Of a stretch of DNA of 64,000 bases, positions 9,141-19,650 are shown in pieces. The stretch is from JACXTP01 sp963789555 (GTDB lineage Archaea > Thermoplasmatota > Thermoplasmata > Methanomassiliicoccales > UBA472). The position numbers were made by a program, and so were the translations under genes. Below the pieces are notes generated by a model. The model searched no databases. It worked only from the letters and a program-made list of their open reading frames with translations, and was not told where the DNA came from. Positions within the stretch are counted from its first letter, which is position 1, and each line of letters begins with the position of its first letter. The DNA is taken from assembly GCA_963789555.1 (NCBI GenBank), contig CAWBKY010000002.1:1-64000 (forward strand), given 5' to 3'.

Positions 9141-10806
9141 ATGGAAGCTGACAAACAGACTGTGGAGGAGATCGGCAAGGAGCTGGAAGCGGAGAAGGCG
9201 TCCGGCCCCAAGGCGACCCGCGGCGTGTTCAACCGCAAGCCCATGAAGGTCATGGTGGGGGCGAGCAACCTCACCGCCCCGTCCCGAACGCTCATCACGG
9301 AGATACCGAAGATCGCGGAGCCCAACGTGGACGAGGTGGAGATCAACACCATCATCAAGCCCGCCGCCTACGTGAGGATCAAGTTCGACAACATCGCCTC
9401 GGAGTACATCTACGAGGTCATCGAGCCGAAGCTGACGGATGATGAGCGCGAGCTGCTGGACCTGCTCAAGGAATCGCTCACCATGACCTTGAACCTGGCC
9501 GACCGGAAGAGGCCGGAGGAGCGCACCGAGGTGTTGCGCCAGGGCATGAACGAGCTGCTGAAGAACTTCGACATCGTGCTGAACACCGTGTCCGCGGACC
9601 GCATCTTCTACTACCTGCACCGCGACTTCGTCGGCTATGGCGTCATCAACGTGATGATGATCGACCCCAACGTGGAGGACTGTTCCTGCGATGGCGTCGG
9701 CATCCCGCTGTACATATTCCACCGCAAGTACGGCTCCATCAAGTCCAACATCACAGTTCAACGACGAACTGGAGCTGGACTCCTTCGTGGTATGGATGGC
9801 GCAACGCTGCGGCAAGCACATCTCCGTCGCCGACCCATTGCTTGATGCCACCATCCCCGACGGCTCGCGTCTGAACGCATCGCTCGGAAAGCACGTGACC
9901 AAGCGGGGGTCGTCGTTCACGATCAGGCGCTTCAAGGAGAACCCCTTCACCCCGCTGGACCTGGTCAAGTTCAAGACCATGAACACGGAGATGATGGCCT
10001 ACCTGTGGATCGCCACGGAGTTCGGCTGCTCCATGCTGGTGTGCGGAGGTACCGCCTCCGGGAAGACCACCACCCTCAACGCCGTGCTTCTGTTCATCCC
10101 GCCCCAGAAGAAGATCATCTCCATCGAGGACACCAGGGAGCTGAACCTGCCCCACGAGAACTGGATCCCGGGCGTCACCCGGGAGGGTTTCGGCGGCAAG
10201 AAGGCGAACGCGGTGGGCCAGGTGGACATGTACGACCTGCTCACCGCGGCCTTGCGTCAGAGGCCGGACTATCTGATGGTCGGTGAGGTGCGTGGCAAGG
10301 AGGCCTATGTGGTGTTCCAGGCCATGGCCACCGGGAAGACCTCGTACTCGACCTTCCACGCCGAGGACGTGCAAGCGATGGTCCATCGTATGGAGAACGA
10401 CCCCATCAATCTGCCCCGCGCGCTCATCACCGCCCTGGACATAGTGCTGTTGCAGGCCCAGGTCAAGGTCGGGACCAAGATGACCAGGCGGGTAAAGTCG
10501 CTCACCGAGATCGTGGGCATGGACCCGGAGACGGGCGAGCTCATCACCAACTCCGTGTTCTCCTGGAACCCGGCGAACGACTCCTTCAACTACTCTGGGC
10601 ACAGCTACATCTTCGAAAAGGTGCGCAGCATCAAGTCCTGGTCCCCCAGGGACATGGAGAGGGAGATGCAGCGCCGCGTGGAGATACTGGAGTACATGCG
10701 CAAGACCGGGGTCAACAACTATAAGCAGGTGGCCAAGATCGTCTCCGCCTACTACCGCAACCCCGAGCGCGTGATGAAGGAGATCCGCGAGAAGTCGCCG
10801 AAGTGA
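9141..10806 (+). CDS. Type IV pilus assembly ATPase, copy 2 (one frameshift)
   Basis: Paralogue of the ATPase at 5417, about 555 aa, with intact Walker A CGGTASGKTTTL (about residue 300), Asp box SIEDTRELNLPHENW, Walker B-like LMVGEVRGKE and His box TSYSTFHAED. A single extra base near 9762 shifts the frame between SIKSNIT and FNDELELDSFVVWMAQ; the two halves together match copy 1 end to end. Start ATG 9141 follows GGTGAG. Having two complete ATPases around one TadB/TadC pair suggests separate extension/retraction motors or a hetero-hexamer; which one cannot be decided from sequence. Confidence 0.87.
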
Positions 10807-10840
10807 GCTTGCTGGCCCACCATCAAACCCCTTCCAGTTC

Positions 10841-11512
10841 CTACTTTTTCACTTTCCATCGACTAGGTGACCGTTCATCACCCTTGAGTTTGCTCTCGGC
10901 CTGCCTCTGGCCCATGAGGTGCCCGCCCAATCCGAGGACCCATAGCAGCACGGGATAGGCCACCCAGCGCTCCAGGCCGCCCTCGCCCAGCTCCATGAAG
11001 GGGCTGTTGTCGCCCATGAAGATGTAGCTGAACAAAACCAAAGAGATATCGCCCCAAGTGCGACGGTGACGAAACGGAAAGGAGCCTGGACGATGCGGAA
11101 GGTCATGACGGCCGCGATGCCCCCGCCGATGAAGGTGGTCATGGCGAACAAGGCATGCACCGTGCCCCAGCTGCCGTTGAAGATGCCCACCCCGAGCACT
11201 CCGATCCCGAATGCTGCCATAGGGCAGGGTGACGCTCCATTTCCTGTGCCGCCCATGCAGAAGTAACGTCGCGCCGATCACCAGCAGTCCGCACAGGGCC
11301 ATGGATGCTGAGAATATGTTGGATGATGGCTGGACGATGATGCTGTTCGGCGGTTCGGTCGCACCGAGGTCGCTGATCATGTTGTCCGCGGTATTGTACC
11401 CCGGGTAGAGCGCCTCGGCGGTGATTATCCCCATGAGCGCCACTGTGCCGGCGAGGAACAACATGGCCCCCGCCCAAGCGATGCGATCGAATCCTTTCGC
11501 GCCGACGAACAT
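10841..11512 (-). CDS. DUF998-like multi-pass membrane protein (two compensating frameshifts)
   Basis: About 223 aa with roughly six hydrophobic helices: IAWAGAMLFLAGTVALMGII, a YPGYNTADNMISDLGAT loop characteristic of DUF998 proteins, ASMALCGLLVIGATLLL, then (in the next frame) GIGVLGVGIFNGSWG and FAMTTFIGGGIAAVMTF, and again in the first frame YPVLLWVLGLGGHLMG. The frame leaves near 11230 and returns near 11060. Function of DUF998 is unknown. Not part of the pilus operon (opposite strand, convergent with it). Confidence 0.7.
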   Translation of the reverse strand: MFVGAKGFDRIAWAGAMLFLAGTVALMGIITAEALYPGYNTADNMISDLGATEPPNSIIVQPSSNIFSASMALCGLLVIGATLLLHGRHRKWSVTLPYGSIRDRSARGGHLQRQLGHGACLVRHDHLHRRGHRGRHDLPHRPGSFPFRHRRTWGDISLVLFSYIFMGDNSPFMELGEGGLERWVAYPVLLWVLGLGGHLMGQRQAESKLKGDERSPSRWKVKK

Positions 11513-11580
11513 GTGCTATCGGGGAACAATTGGACCAAACTGTAAAAAAAGTCGATGCCGTGGCGATGCCAGTGAGTGAA

Positions 11581-11629
11581 AAATGAAAAAATGTGGAAAG
11601 GAATTATTGAAAGGGGGGCGTCTCGCCCC
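11581..11629 (-). terminator. Hairpin plus T-tracts after the giant surface-protein gene
   Basis: Minus-strand GGGGCG-AGA-CGCCCC stem-loop (11615-11629) followed by two T-rich runs (11581-11593), just downstream of the stop at 11638. Archaeal termination mainly needs the T-tracts; the hairpin is an additional feature. Confidence 0.5.
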
Positions 11630-11637
11630 GTTCGCCC

Positions 11638-14600
11638 TTACTTCTTCTCCTCGGTCTTGGGCTCCTCTTTGGGCGTCTTGTCCGAGCGCTTGACGATGCG
11701 CCTGAAGGTGCGGGGCTGTTCCTTCACCTCGGCCTGGGGGGCGGCGGCGAAGACCGTGCCGCACTTGTGGCATACCGTGCTGCCGCGTGGGTTGAGTATC
11801 CCGCAGGTCGGGCAAGCGAACGCACCGCTCTTCTTGTCCTCCTCCCTCTTGGCCAACCAGGCCTCGAAGGTCAGGAAGCCAGGCTCGGTCTTGAGCCACT
11901 CCTGGAACTTCTCCTCGGAGTACTTGGCGCCCAGGGCCGCCTTGGCCTGGTCGCGGTAGGTGTTGACGTACTCGTCATACTGCTCCTGCATGGACTTCAT
12001 GTAGGCGTCGCCCTGCTCCTCCTGGTTCGGCTCGGTGAGGAACTTGGCGTGGCACTCGGGGCACTCCGACACATTGGCCGGGATCCAGGCGCCGCACTCA
12101 GAGCACTTTGCCGTCCCGGTCTCGAACACCACGCCGCACTTGGGGCAGCGCTTGGAGTCCTCGGGGATCAGGGAGCCGCACTCGCCACACTCCACCATCT
12201 TGCCCAGGCTGTGCCTGTAGAGGTACCACACAAAGGCGATGATGACGATGGCGATGATGGCGATGATGGCGATGATCATCCACCAGGGTATGGCTGTTCT
12301 ATCGTCGCTCTGCAGGTCGATGGATTTGCTGCCGTAGACCGGCTGGCCTCCGTTGTCGATCCTCAGGGTGACGAACAGGTCACCGGAGGCGTCGTTGGGC
12401 ACGGTGATGAAGCCGGTGAATGAACCGGTGGGGTCTGTGGTCACAGGGACATCTGTGCTCACCGGGGTACCGGCCTCATCGGCGAAGTACAGGTGCATGC
12501 TGGTGTTGGCCAGCGGGATGCCGTCCGCGCTCGTCACATATCCGGTCACAAGCAAGGTGCTGCCCGGTTTGACGCTGTCGGTGCCGGTGGTGATATAGAA
12601 TATCGGGTTCACCAGGAGCACCACGTCGAACGTGGTCAGAAGCTCGTTGTTCTCGGAGTTCGCCTCATCGATCAGTGACGCCGCGACGCTCAGGTTGTTC
12701 GGAGAGATGCCGACCCCGTTCACGACCCAAGAGATGTTGAAGGATCTTCTCATCCCCAGCCATCAGGTCGAAGGTGGTGTTGTAGATCTCGAAGGCGGGG
12801 TCCACCATGCTCAAGGTGACCTTGGCCCCGTTGGCGTCGTTCATGCCTAGGTTGGCCACGGTGAAGTTGATGAAGACCTTCTCGCCCAGGCTGGCGCTCT
12901 CGACCGGCAGGTTGCCCTTCCATATCTGCACCTCGGTGACGCTCATGTCCGGCCGGTCGTCCACGATATAAAGCGTCTGGGACGCGGGCACGTCGGTCAC
13001 CTTGGTGAACGCGGTGAAGCTCACGTATATGGTGCGGTTCTGGAACAGGCCCATCGCCGGATCGGATGTGACCTGCCAGAAGCCCGAGACGGTTATGGTC
13101 TCGTTCGGGGCCAAGGCGAGCACGAACACCCGGTCGATCTCGGTCCCGGTGACGGGATCATCGATGCGGTACACCACGTCGAAATTGTGCGCGGTCGACT
13201 GCCCGATGTTCTTCACGGTGGCGTCCAACAATATCTGGGTTCCGACGAACACCTGGGTCACGGTCTGACCGCCGTCCACCTTGTGGAAGACCAGGCTGTT
13301 CGAGTACAGCCTCGGCACGTCCAGGACGAGGAGCTGCAGGGACGCCAAGTTGTTGATCTTGGTGGTCTCGTTGATCAGCCCGGCCGGGTCGACAACGACC
13401 ATGATCTTGGCATAGCCAGGGTGGTTCGGGGTCCAGGGTATGGACACGTTCGCATATTGCATGACCGGTATCTCGCCTACCGTCTGGAATCCGATCAGCA
13501 CATCGCCGGCGGTGGTGTTCAGGAAGAAACTGACGTTGATGTTCTGGGCATCCACGTTCCCATAGTTCCAAACCGTGGCGGTTATGGAGCTGGTGGAGTT
13601 GGTGACCACCTCGGTCGGATCGACGACCACTCCATCAGGCTCGATCGCCAGGTTGGGTAGGGACAACGGGATGATCAATGCCACTTCGATGTCCTCGCAT
13701 AGCCAACGGTGGGCTGTAGAACGGCAGGCTTATCGCATACCGGCTCAGGTCCTCGGAGGAGAAACTGAGGGTGGAGTTGAGCCAATAGGTGCCGTTCACC
13801 CGGTAGTTGCCAAAGTACTTCTGTGGCGCACCAGCGGTGATCTCGTCGCATAGTGCCTTGAACACCATGGAGCCATTGTCGTCGGTCATGCCGGCCGCAT
13901 ACAGGGAGTAGGGCGGGCTGTTGGTCCCGAGTTGGTCCAGTTGCACATATACCCCTTCCAGCTCGTTGACGCCGGTGATGTCGTATGCTACCACGTTGAT
14001 CCAACGGTAATGACGGATCACCGCTCCCTCGCTCGCCACCAGCTGGGGAATGGCCACCGACGTCAGGTCGGCCTCGGCGTTGCCACCGAAGTAGGACCAG
14101 GACCGGGTGAAGTTAACACCAACGGCGGTCAGGGTCGCCTCCGAACTGCTCGGGGCGATGAAGTCATAGCTGATGATCGAGTCGGTTATGTAGACCTCGG
14201 ATTGGCCGTCCATGATGATGACGACCGGGTTGCTCGGACTGAAGCCGCCCGCATCGATGGTCAGATTGCCACTGTTCGCCAGATATATGGTCAGGGCCAG
14301 GTTGGACTGGACCGTCCCATTGAAGTCCATCAGCACCTGGGCGTTGTCCTGGACGACGAGCCAGTATTGATTGGCGCTCAGGCCCTGATAGATGAACAGG
14401 CCGGCGTTCAGGATGAGGGTCGCGTTGTCCTTCACCACGACGTTCTTGGAGATGTTGGTGAAGCTGTTGATGGTGAACACCGTGTCTCCGGAGAGGGTCC
14501 AGGTGTTACCGCCCACCAGGACGGTTATGTTGTTGTAAGCCTGGTTGTTGCCATAGTTGTACTCGGCCACGCCCCCTACCAAGACGTAGATGGAGAACTG

Positions 14601-17475
14601 ACCAACACTTGATGGGACCCAGGTTATGGATGCGTTTACCTCCGCACCCGGTCCGACGTTGATGATCTGCGTTCCGATGACCACTCCCGCCTCTGGCTTG
14701 CCAAGGTAGAAGACCACATTGGCGCCGACCGCGCTGGCCTTGCCGTCGGAGTTCTTGACGTTGGCGCTGATGGTCAACGGGGATCCGGTGCTGGCCGGGT
14801 TGTCGCTGAAGTAGATATTGTCGTTGGTTATGCTCAGGTCGGGCAACAACGGCAGAATGACGATCGGTTCGGTCTTTATGTTGTTGTCCTCGTCCGACTC
14901 GGTGATCGCCCGCTTCGGGTCCACGATCACGGTTATGTCATGGAATCCCTGCCTCGGTGGTGGTGTACCATGGTACGGACACGTTGACCGACTGGCCGGG
15001 CAACAGGCTGGGCACGGTGACATTCGCTATCGTCACGGACTGGTCCAACTCCCTGTAATAGTCCAGGAACTGTACCAGGATGTTCTGCGCGGCGGTATTT
15101 CCCTTGTTCCCCACCGTCACATTGAGGAACGCGTTGGTCTCATTGTGGTATATCGGGATCGGTGTGTAACCGATGTTCATCGGGACCAGGTCCGGCTTCT
15201 CCAGGACCAATCCTTCAAGCACCACTGATGCGTCGATCCTGTTGGGTGGTCAGCTCTGGGAAAGCAGGAGAATGTCGCTGCGGTCTGGTTGGTGAACTCG
15301 ACCGCCGTGCCATTGACATAGGTCACGATCATGTTGTACCCGTTGATCTTCTCACCCAAAGGCAGGGTCTTTGCATTCACGACGTCCGTGAAGACGGGGA
15401 TCAAGGCGTTCCCGAATGGATCGGTGTAATTGAAGTCACCGGCATCCCTACCGAGATAGTCAAGGATGGCCGTTGGGGGGGTTGCTGAGACGCCTGCTGG
15501 CGTCATATAATAGGCGGTGGAGTTGCTTGCGGTAAGGACGTCGATCTTGGCTCCGTCCACCGGTATTCCCTGGCTATCCAACACGGTCATATTGGCCCAA
15601 CGGTAAATAGCGACGATTGGTTCGGTTTCAATCTCAATCCACATTTTATCTATGCTAAATTGATAGGACGGGATTGTTATTCGAATATCGGAATGTCAGA
15701 TGAATTAATTTCTTCTAATTGAATCAACACCGGCATTCCTAAGGTCAAATGATACCGTAACTGGGTTGATGTTATTTGACGGTTAAATGGCAGTGTTATG
15801 ATAGTTTAGTGCCATCAGATTGACCACTGAATATAATTTGATGCAGTGAAATCCGGGATCGTGTAGATATGTCAATTTTTAAGTTGCACTAGATAATTGA
15901 CCAGTCAAGCCCTGCTGTATTGAAATCCATTGACATGACATTATTTGTCCTGGAGCTGATTGATATAATATTGTATCGTCATTTGCAGAAACCATGTTGA
16001 ACAAGGTTTGACTAGTGGTATCCGCTGACCCTTTTGACATTGGAGTAATAGAAATAACTTGATTCGATGGGATATAATGGAGACAATCCATCTGGAGCTC
16101 CCTGACCGTCCTGGGCACACCATACAGGTATGCTGCGGACTGATCATAACAGGTCAGTTTGTTGTAGGTCGTCGTATAATCCAGGTAGTTCAGGTCCATG
16201 TTGGTGTTCACGGCTGTGAACGCGGTGTTGCCAGCCAAGCTGATGTTCCCATAGGTGGGCAACTTGAGGTCGATCTCCACCCAGATCCTGTTGATCTCAG
16301 ACTGGGTTTGCCTTGGAGTTGGTGAAGTTCACCTGGGTCAAGGCAAGATCGGTCGAGGACATCTTCGGAAGGGTGAAGGATTTCGTGGCCTCATACGCTG
16401 TACCAGTCGGGTCATAGGCCTGATAGGTCTTGGTGGCCGTCAGGGTCGTAATGTTGGTGGACCTGAGCGCTTGGGTATAGTACAGCTCGTTGGGGGTGTG
16501 CCCTTCATCAAAGGGGTGTCGGCGCCTTGTAGCTCATCTTCAGGGTGATGCTGTCGATGTTGGCGGGCATGAATGACATGCCAGCTATGTCAAATCCATT
16601 CACCGTGAAGTACTCGTTCTGGCCGACGACGAAATACTTCGAGTCCTGCATGGTCAGGTTCACCGCGACCTCGCCAGGTGCATTGGAGCTCGCTCCGACC
16701 AGGCTGGGGTTCACGTTCCTCTGCAGAGTGTAGGTCACCAAGCTGCGGGAGGACGTGTCTGAGGCGAATGGGTAATCGTAGTTGTATAGCTGGGGGTAGC
16801 TATCGGTATCGGTCAGTTGGAATGTGTCCATCAGGTCCGAATCATAGATCTGAATGTCGCTGGACATGAACAGCATGACCGGGGCGTCATCGAAGTAATC
16901 GCCGGGGAAGCGATCGTCATCGACCCCAGTGGTAGACGCCCTGGTAGCCCTCGACGATCGAGTTCCTCATGATCATCTGGGCATCATCGATGACGATGTG
17001 ACCAGGGAATGCCAGGATGGAATCCTCGACCAACAGGCTTCCGCCGTTGCGGACCATTATCCCCAGACCAGGGAACGCCTGGTTCGGGATAGACCTGGTC
17101 CGTGGTGACCAGTGAGTTGTCGATGATCAACTTACCACCGTCCTCGACGGTGATGGTGTAGATCATGACGGAAGGGCCATCATAGTTGCTTGTCGGGTTG
17201 TATGTCTGTACCGCTTTGAAGGTGCAGTCCTTGATCAAGACCGTTCCGCCTGCCTGTACGGTCAGGTTCGATGTGAGCGAACCTGTGCCCGTATAGGGCA
17301 GATAGCTGGTAGGCCAGTCCCTTCCCACAAAGACGTCCTCGTGTCCAGGCGCACCGCCAGCGGCGGCGTTTTGGTTCGAGACCCCGATCGTTATCAATCC
17401 GAACAACGACGCGGAGAGCATGCAGTATACAATGATCGCACTTACCAGCTTGGTGTGTTTTTCCCCCATAGTCAT
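11638..17475 (-). CDS. Giant CARDB-repeat surface protein with cytoplasmic zinc-ribbon tail (many frame breaks)
   Basis: Span of about 1945 codons read across several frames. N-terminus MTMGEKHTK followed by the hydrophobic LVSAIIVYCMLSASLFGLITIG is a signal peptide. Next come parallel-beta-helix-like strands (TVLIKDCTF, SLLVEDSILAF), then repeated CARDB/Ig-like modules with the usual signature of beta strand, NxG and DxxxxIxExxEDNN (for example VDPKRAITESDEDNN near 14900). Near the C-terminus a single helix (WWMIIAIIAIIAIVIIAFVW, about 12240-12300) is followed by three CxxC zinc-ribbon pairs (ECGECGS, RCPKCG, KCSECGA and more) and an acidic/basic tail. Topology: large extracellular part, small cytosolic zinc-ribbon part. 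Breaks are visible near 12740, 13680, 14940, 15230, 15650-15880 (several), 16290, 16500, 16910 and 17080. The stretch 15640-16100 is less GC-rich. Likely S-layer-associated adhesin or sensor; its partner is unknown. Two adjacent genes instead of one cannot be fully excluded. Confidence 0.72.
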
Positions 17476-17644
17476 CGGCCTGCCGATAATATCATTTAAT
17501 GGACAAAAATCGGGTTTTCATTATAAATAAATATGGCTACAGATAATTTTATTTTATAACATGAATAAAACTATCTGAACATAACGATTTTTGGAATGTG
17601 CTTGAAATTATATAAAAATGATAATATGAGGGGTGAGGAGGTCC
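17476..17644 (-). promoter_or_regulatory. AT-rich intergenic region: promoter of surface gene, terminator of the next
   Basis: About 70 percent A+T against GC-rich flanks. On the minus strand a TTTATTTATAATG element near 17520-17532 can serve as TATA box for the surface-protein gene (start 17475). T-rich runs just beyond the stop of the coiled-coil gene at 17645 can terminate it. No gene seen. Confidence 0.4.
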
Positions 17645-18762
17645 TCACTTCCTCTTGATGATCTTGCGGATCGAGACCGATTTTTTAGCGTCTCCCGATT
17701 CGGCGTGCTCCTCGTGCTTCGGCTCCTCGGCCTTGGGCTCTTGCTTGGGTTCCACCTTAGGTTCCGGCTTCGGCTCCGGCTTAGGCTCTGGCTTCGGTTC
17801 TTCCTTGACGGCCACGGCCTTGTCCACCCTCTCCCCGCAGGCCCAGCAGGCCTCGGAGTCCGCATCGATGATGGTCTTGCAGTTGGGACAGTTGATCTCC
17901 GCGCGGGGCTTCACGACCTTGGGCTCAGGGACCGGGTCGGGCATCGGCTCGGGTATGGGCTCGGGCTTGTACTGGAACTCCGGCATCGGCTCCACCTCCA
18001 CCGGCGCAGGCACTGAATGGAACTGCGGGGATTCCTTCACCGCGGATTCCAGTGCCGCGGCGTTGACCTCCTCGCGCACCAGCCCGGGGCTGGGGGCGAC
18101 CGGTTCATAGGGCATGGCCTCGCCGCCTCGCTCGTTGAGGGCCTTCTCCCTCTCCCGGAGGGAGCGCTCCCATTCCACGAAGCGCCTCTGCTGCTCGATC
18201 ATAAGGCCCTTGTTGGCGGCGATGGCCTCGGACTGTTCGCTCAGCACCTTGGCCTTGGCCAGGAGCTCCTCGCGTCTGGCGCTGGACTCCTCCAGCGTCC
18301 TTCGCATCTCCTGCTCCTCCAACAACAGCTTCTCCTCGTACTCGTTGAGGTGGGTCATGGTAACCTTGGCGGCGACCTCGTACTCGGCGGTGGCCTCGGT
18401 CAGGCGCAACAGCTCGGATTCCTGGGCGGCAATGTCGTTCTGGCGCTTCTCCATGAAGAGGCGCTCCGACTGCAGCTTGGTCTCCAAGGCCTTCAGCTCC
18501 GTCTCCAGGGCATTGAGCGTGGTCTCCTTGGACACCACCTCGTTCTCCCGCCTCGAAACGTCCGTCTCTCGGCCGTTCAGTTCGCCCTCCTTGGCCTCCA
18601 GGTGGGAGCGCGCCGATCTGCAATTGCGATTCCTCCTCGCGGAGCTTCTTGTCCAAGACCGTCCAGCTCGTCGCGTCGACGCTTCAGGTCCGCCTCCTGG
18701 ACCTTGATCTTGTCTTTGAACTCCTCGATGACGTCCCAAATCTGTGCCTGCTCGTTCGCCAA
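17645..18762 (-). CDS. Coiled-coil zinc-ribbon protein (two frame breaks near the N-terminus)
   Basis: About 372 aa. Begins ATG MANEQAQIWDVIEEFKDKIK and continues as a long coiled coil to about residue 220. A Pro/Glu-rich linker follows, then a zinc ribbon (NCPNCKTIIDADSEACWACGE), a second Lys-Pro-Glu repeat linker (PKPEPKPEPK) and a short basic end SVSIRKIIKRK. The frame changes near 18655 and 18610, with the sense continuing across. The gene begins 41 nt after the stop of a KaiC-like ATPase gene on the same strand, so the two are probably co-transcribed. Its basic C-terminal motif resembles FRRIVKR near the end of the neighbouring surface protein. No enzymatic domain; scaffold or adaptor role is inference. 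Confidence 0.75.
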
Positions 18763-18802
18763 CTTCCATCACCCCGTGTTGTCACATCCAATGTCATTTA
18801 CC

Positions 18803-19504
18803 TCAGGTCAAGGTTGGGCCTAGGACAATGAGCCCTTTGTCCCCCACCTCGACAGTGTGGCGCTCCATGCTGTGCTCGCAGGCGCGCATCTTCTCCACCC
18901 GCACATAACGGACCAGCTTGCCGCGTGTCCGGTCCAGGCCCAGCTCGATGATGCCGTCCACCAGGAAACCCTCGTTGCCGAGGATCTCGGACGGGCCGCC
19001 CTGGCTCCTTTCCATAACGATGAAAGACATGAGATTGTAATCGCGCAAGGTCTTGAAGAAGTAGAACATCTTCTTGCGCATGCCCTTGGAGTCCTCCATC
19101 AGCGAATACAAGGCCCCCAGCGAGTCCAGGGTGAACACGGTGAACTTGTCCCCGTGCTTCTTCTTGTAGTACTGGATCATCTGGGTGAGGAACTGGACAT
19201 AATCGGTGGGGTCCTCGATGTCGACGATCTCGTCGAGCTCCCTCATGTCGGTGATGTCCGATATCTCCATCCTGTCGTTCAGGTTCATGTTCAGGCTGCG
19301 CATGTTGCGCATATGGCTGTCGGCCGTCTCCTCCAAGGTGACGTAGAGGCCGAACTCGTCCATCTTGCCCAAGTACGAGTTCATCATCGTATAGCAGAAG
19401 CTGGTCTTCATCGAGCCAGGAGGCCCGGTGATCAACACCACCTTCGGTGCCTCTATGTCCGTTCGGAATACCTTCTCCAATCCTTGTATGGAGTTCCTAA
19501 ACAC
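18803..19504 (-). CDS. KaiC/RAD55-like RecA-superfamily ATPase
   Basis: 233 aa single RecA-fold domain. Walker A is GPPGSMKTS (about 27-35), a Walker B-like strand is FTVFTLDSLGALY, and the end shows the paired beta strands typical of KaiC-like proteins (VRYVRVEKMRACEH). Start is GTG 19504 reading MFRNSIQGLEKVF; no ATG is nearby. It precedes the coiled-coil zinc-ribbon gene on the same strand. Family members include FlaH, RadB and circadian KaiC; which role applies here is not deducible. Confidence 0.85.
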   Translation of the reverse strand: MFRNSIQGLEKVFRTDIEAPKVVLITGPPGSMKTSFCYTMMNSYLGKMDEFGLYVTLEETADSHMRNMRSLNMNLNDRMEISDITDMRELDEIVDIEDPTDYVQFLTQMIQYYKKKHGDKFTVFTLDSLGALYSLMEDSKGMRKKMFYFFKTLRDYNLMSFIVMERSQGGPSEILGNEGFLVDGIIELGLDRTRGKLVRYVRVEKMRACEHSMERHTVEVGDKGLIVLGPTLT

Positions 19505-19650
19505 TCAAGAACACCGCCATTTTGTCGTTCTATCGTCGCGTCCGTTATAATAGTTTTCGCACTAGATATCATATTTCGACACTGAGCTTGAGTCTTTCAG
19601 GGAATCAGCATTATCAGTTTTGTTCATCCTCTCCAGGAGGGGGCATTTCT

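Noticed and set aside
4372..10806. Archaellum (fla/arl) operon
   Set aside because: No FlaH, FlaG, FlaF or archaellin is present and the platform proteins come as a TadB/TadC-like pair, so a type IV pilus fits better.
15640..16110. Less GC-rich stretch inside the giant surface gene, considered as a foreign insertion
   Set aside because: Pieces of the same surface-protein style (for example NPVTVSFDLRNAGVDS) continue through it in shifting frames, so it looks like error-rich coding sequence.
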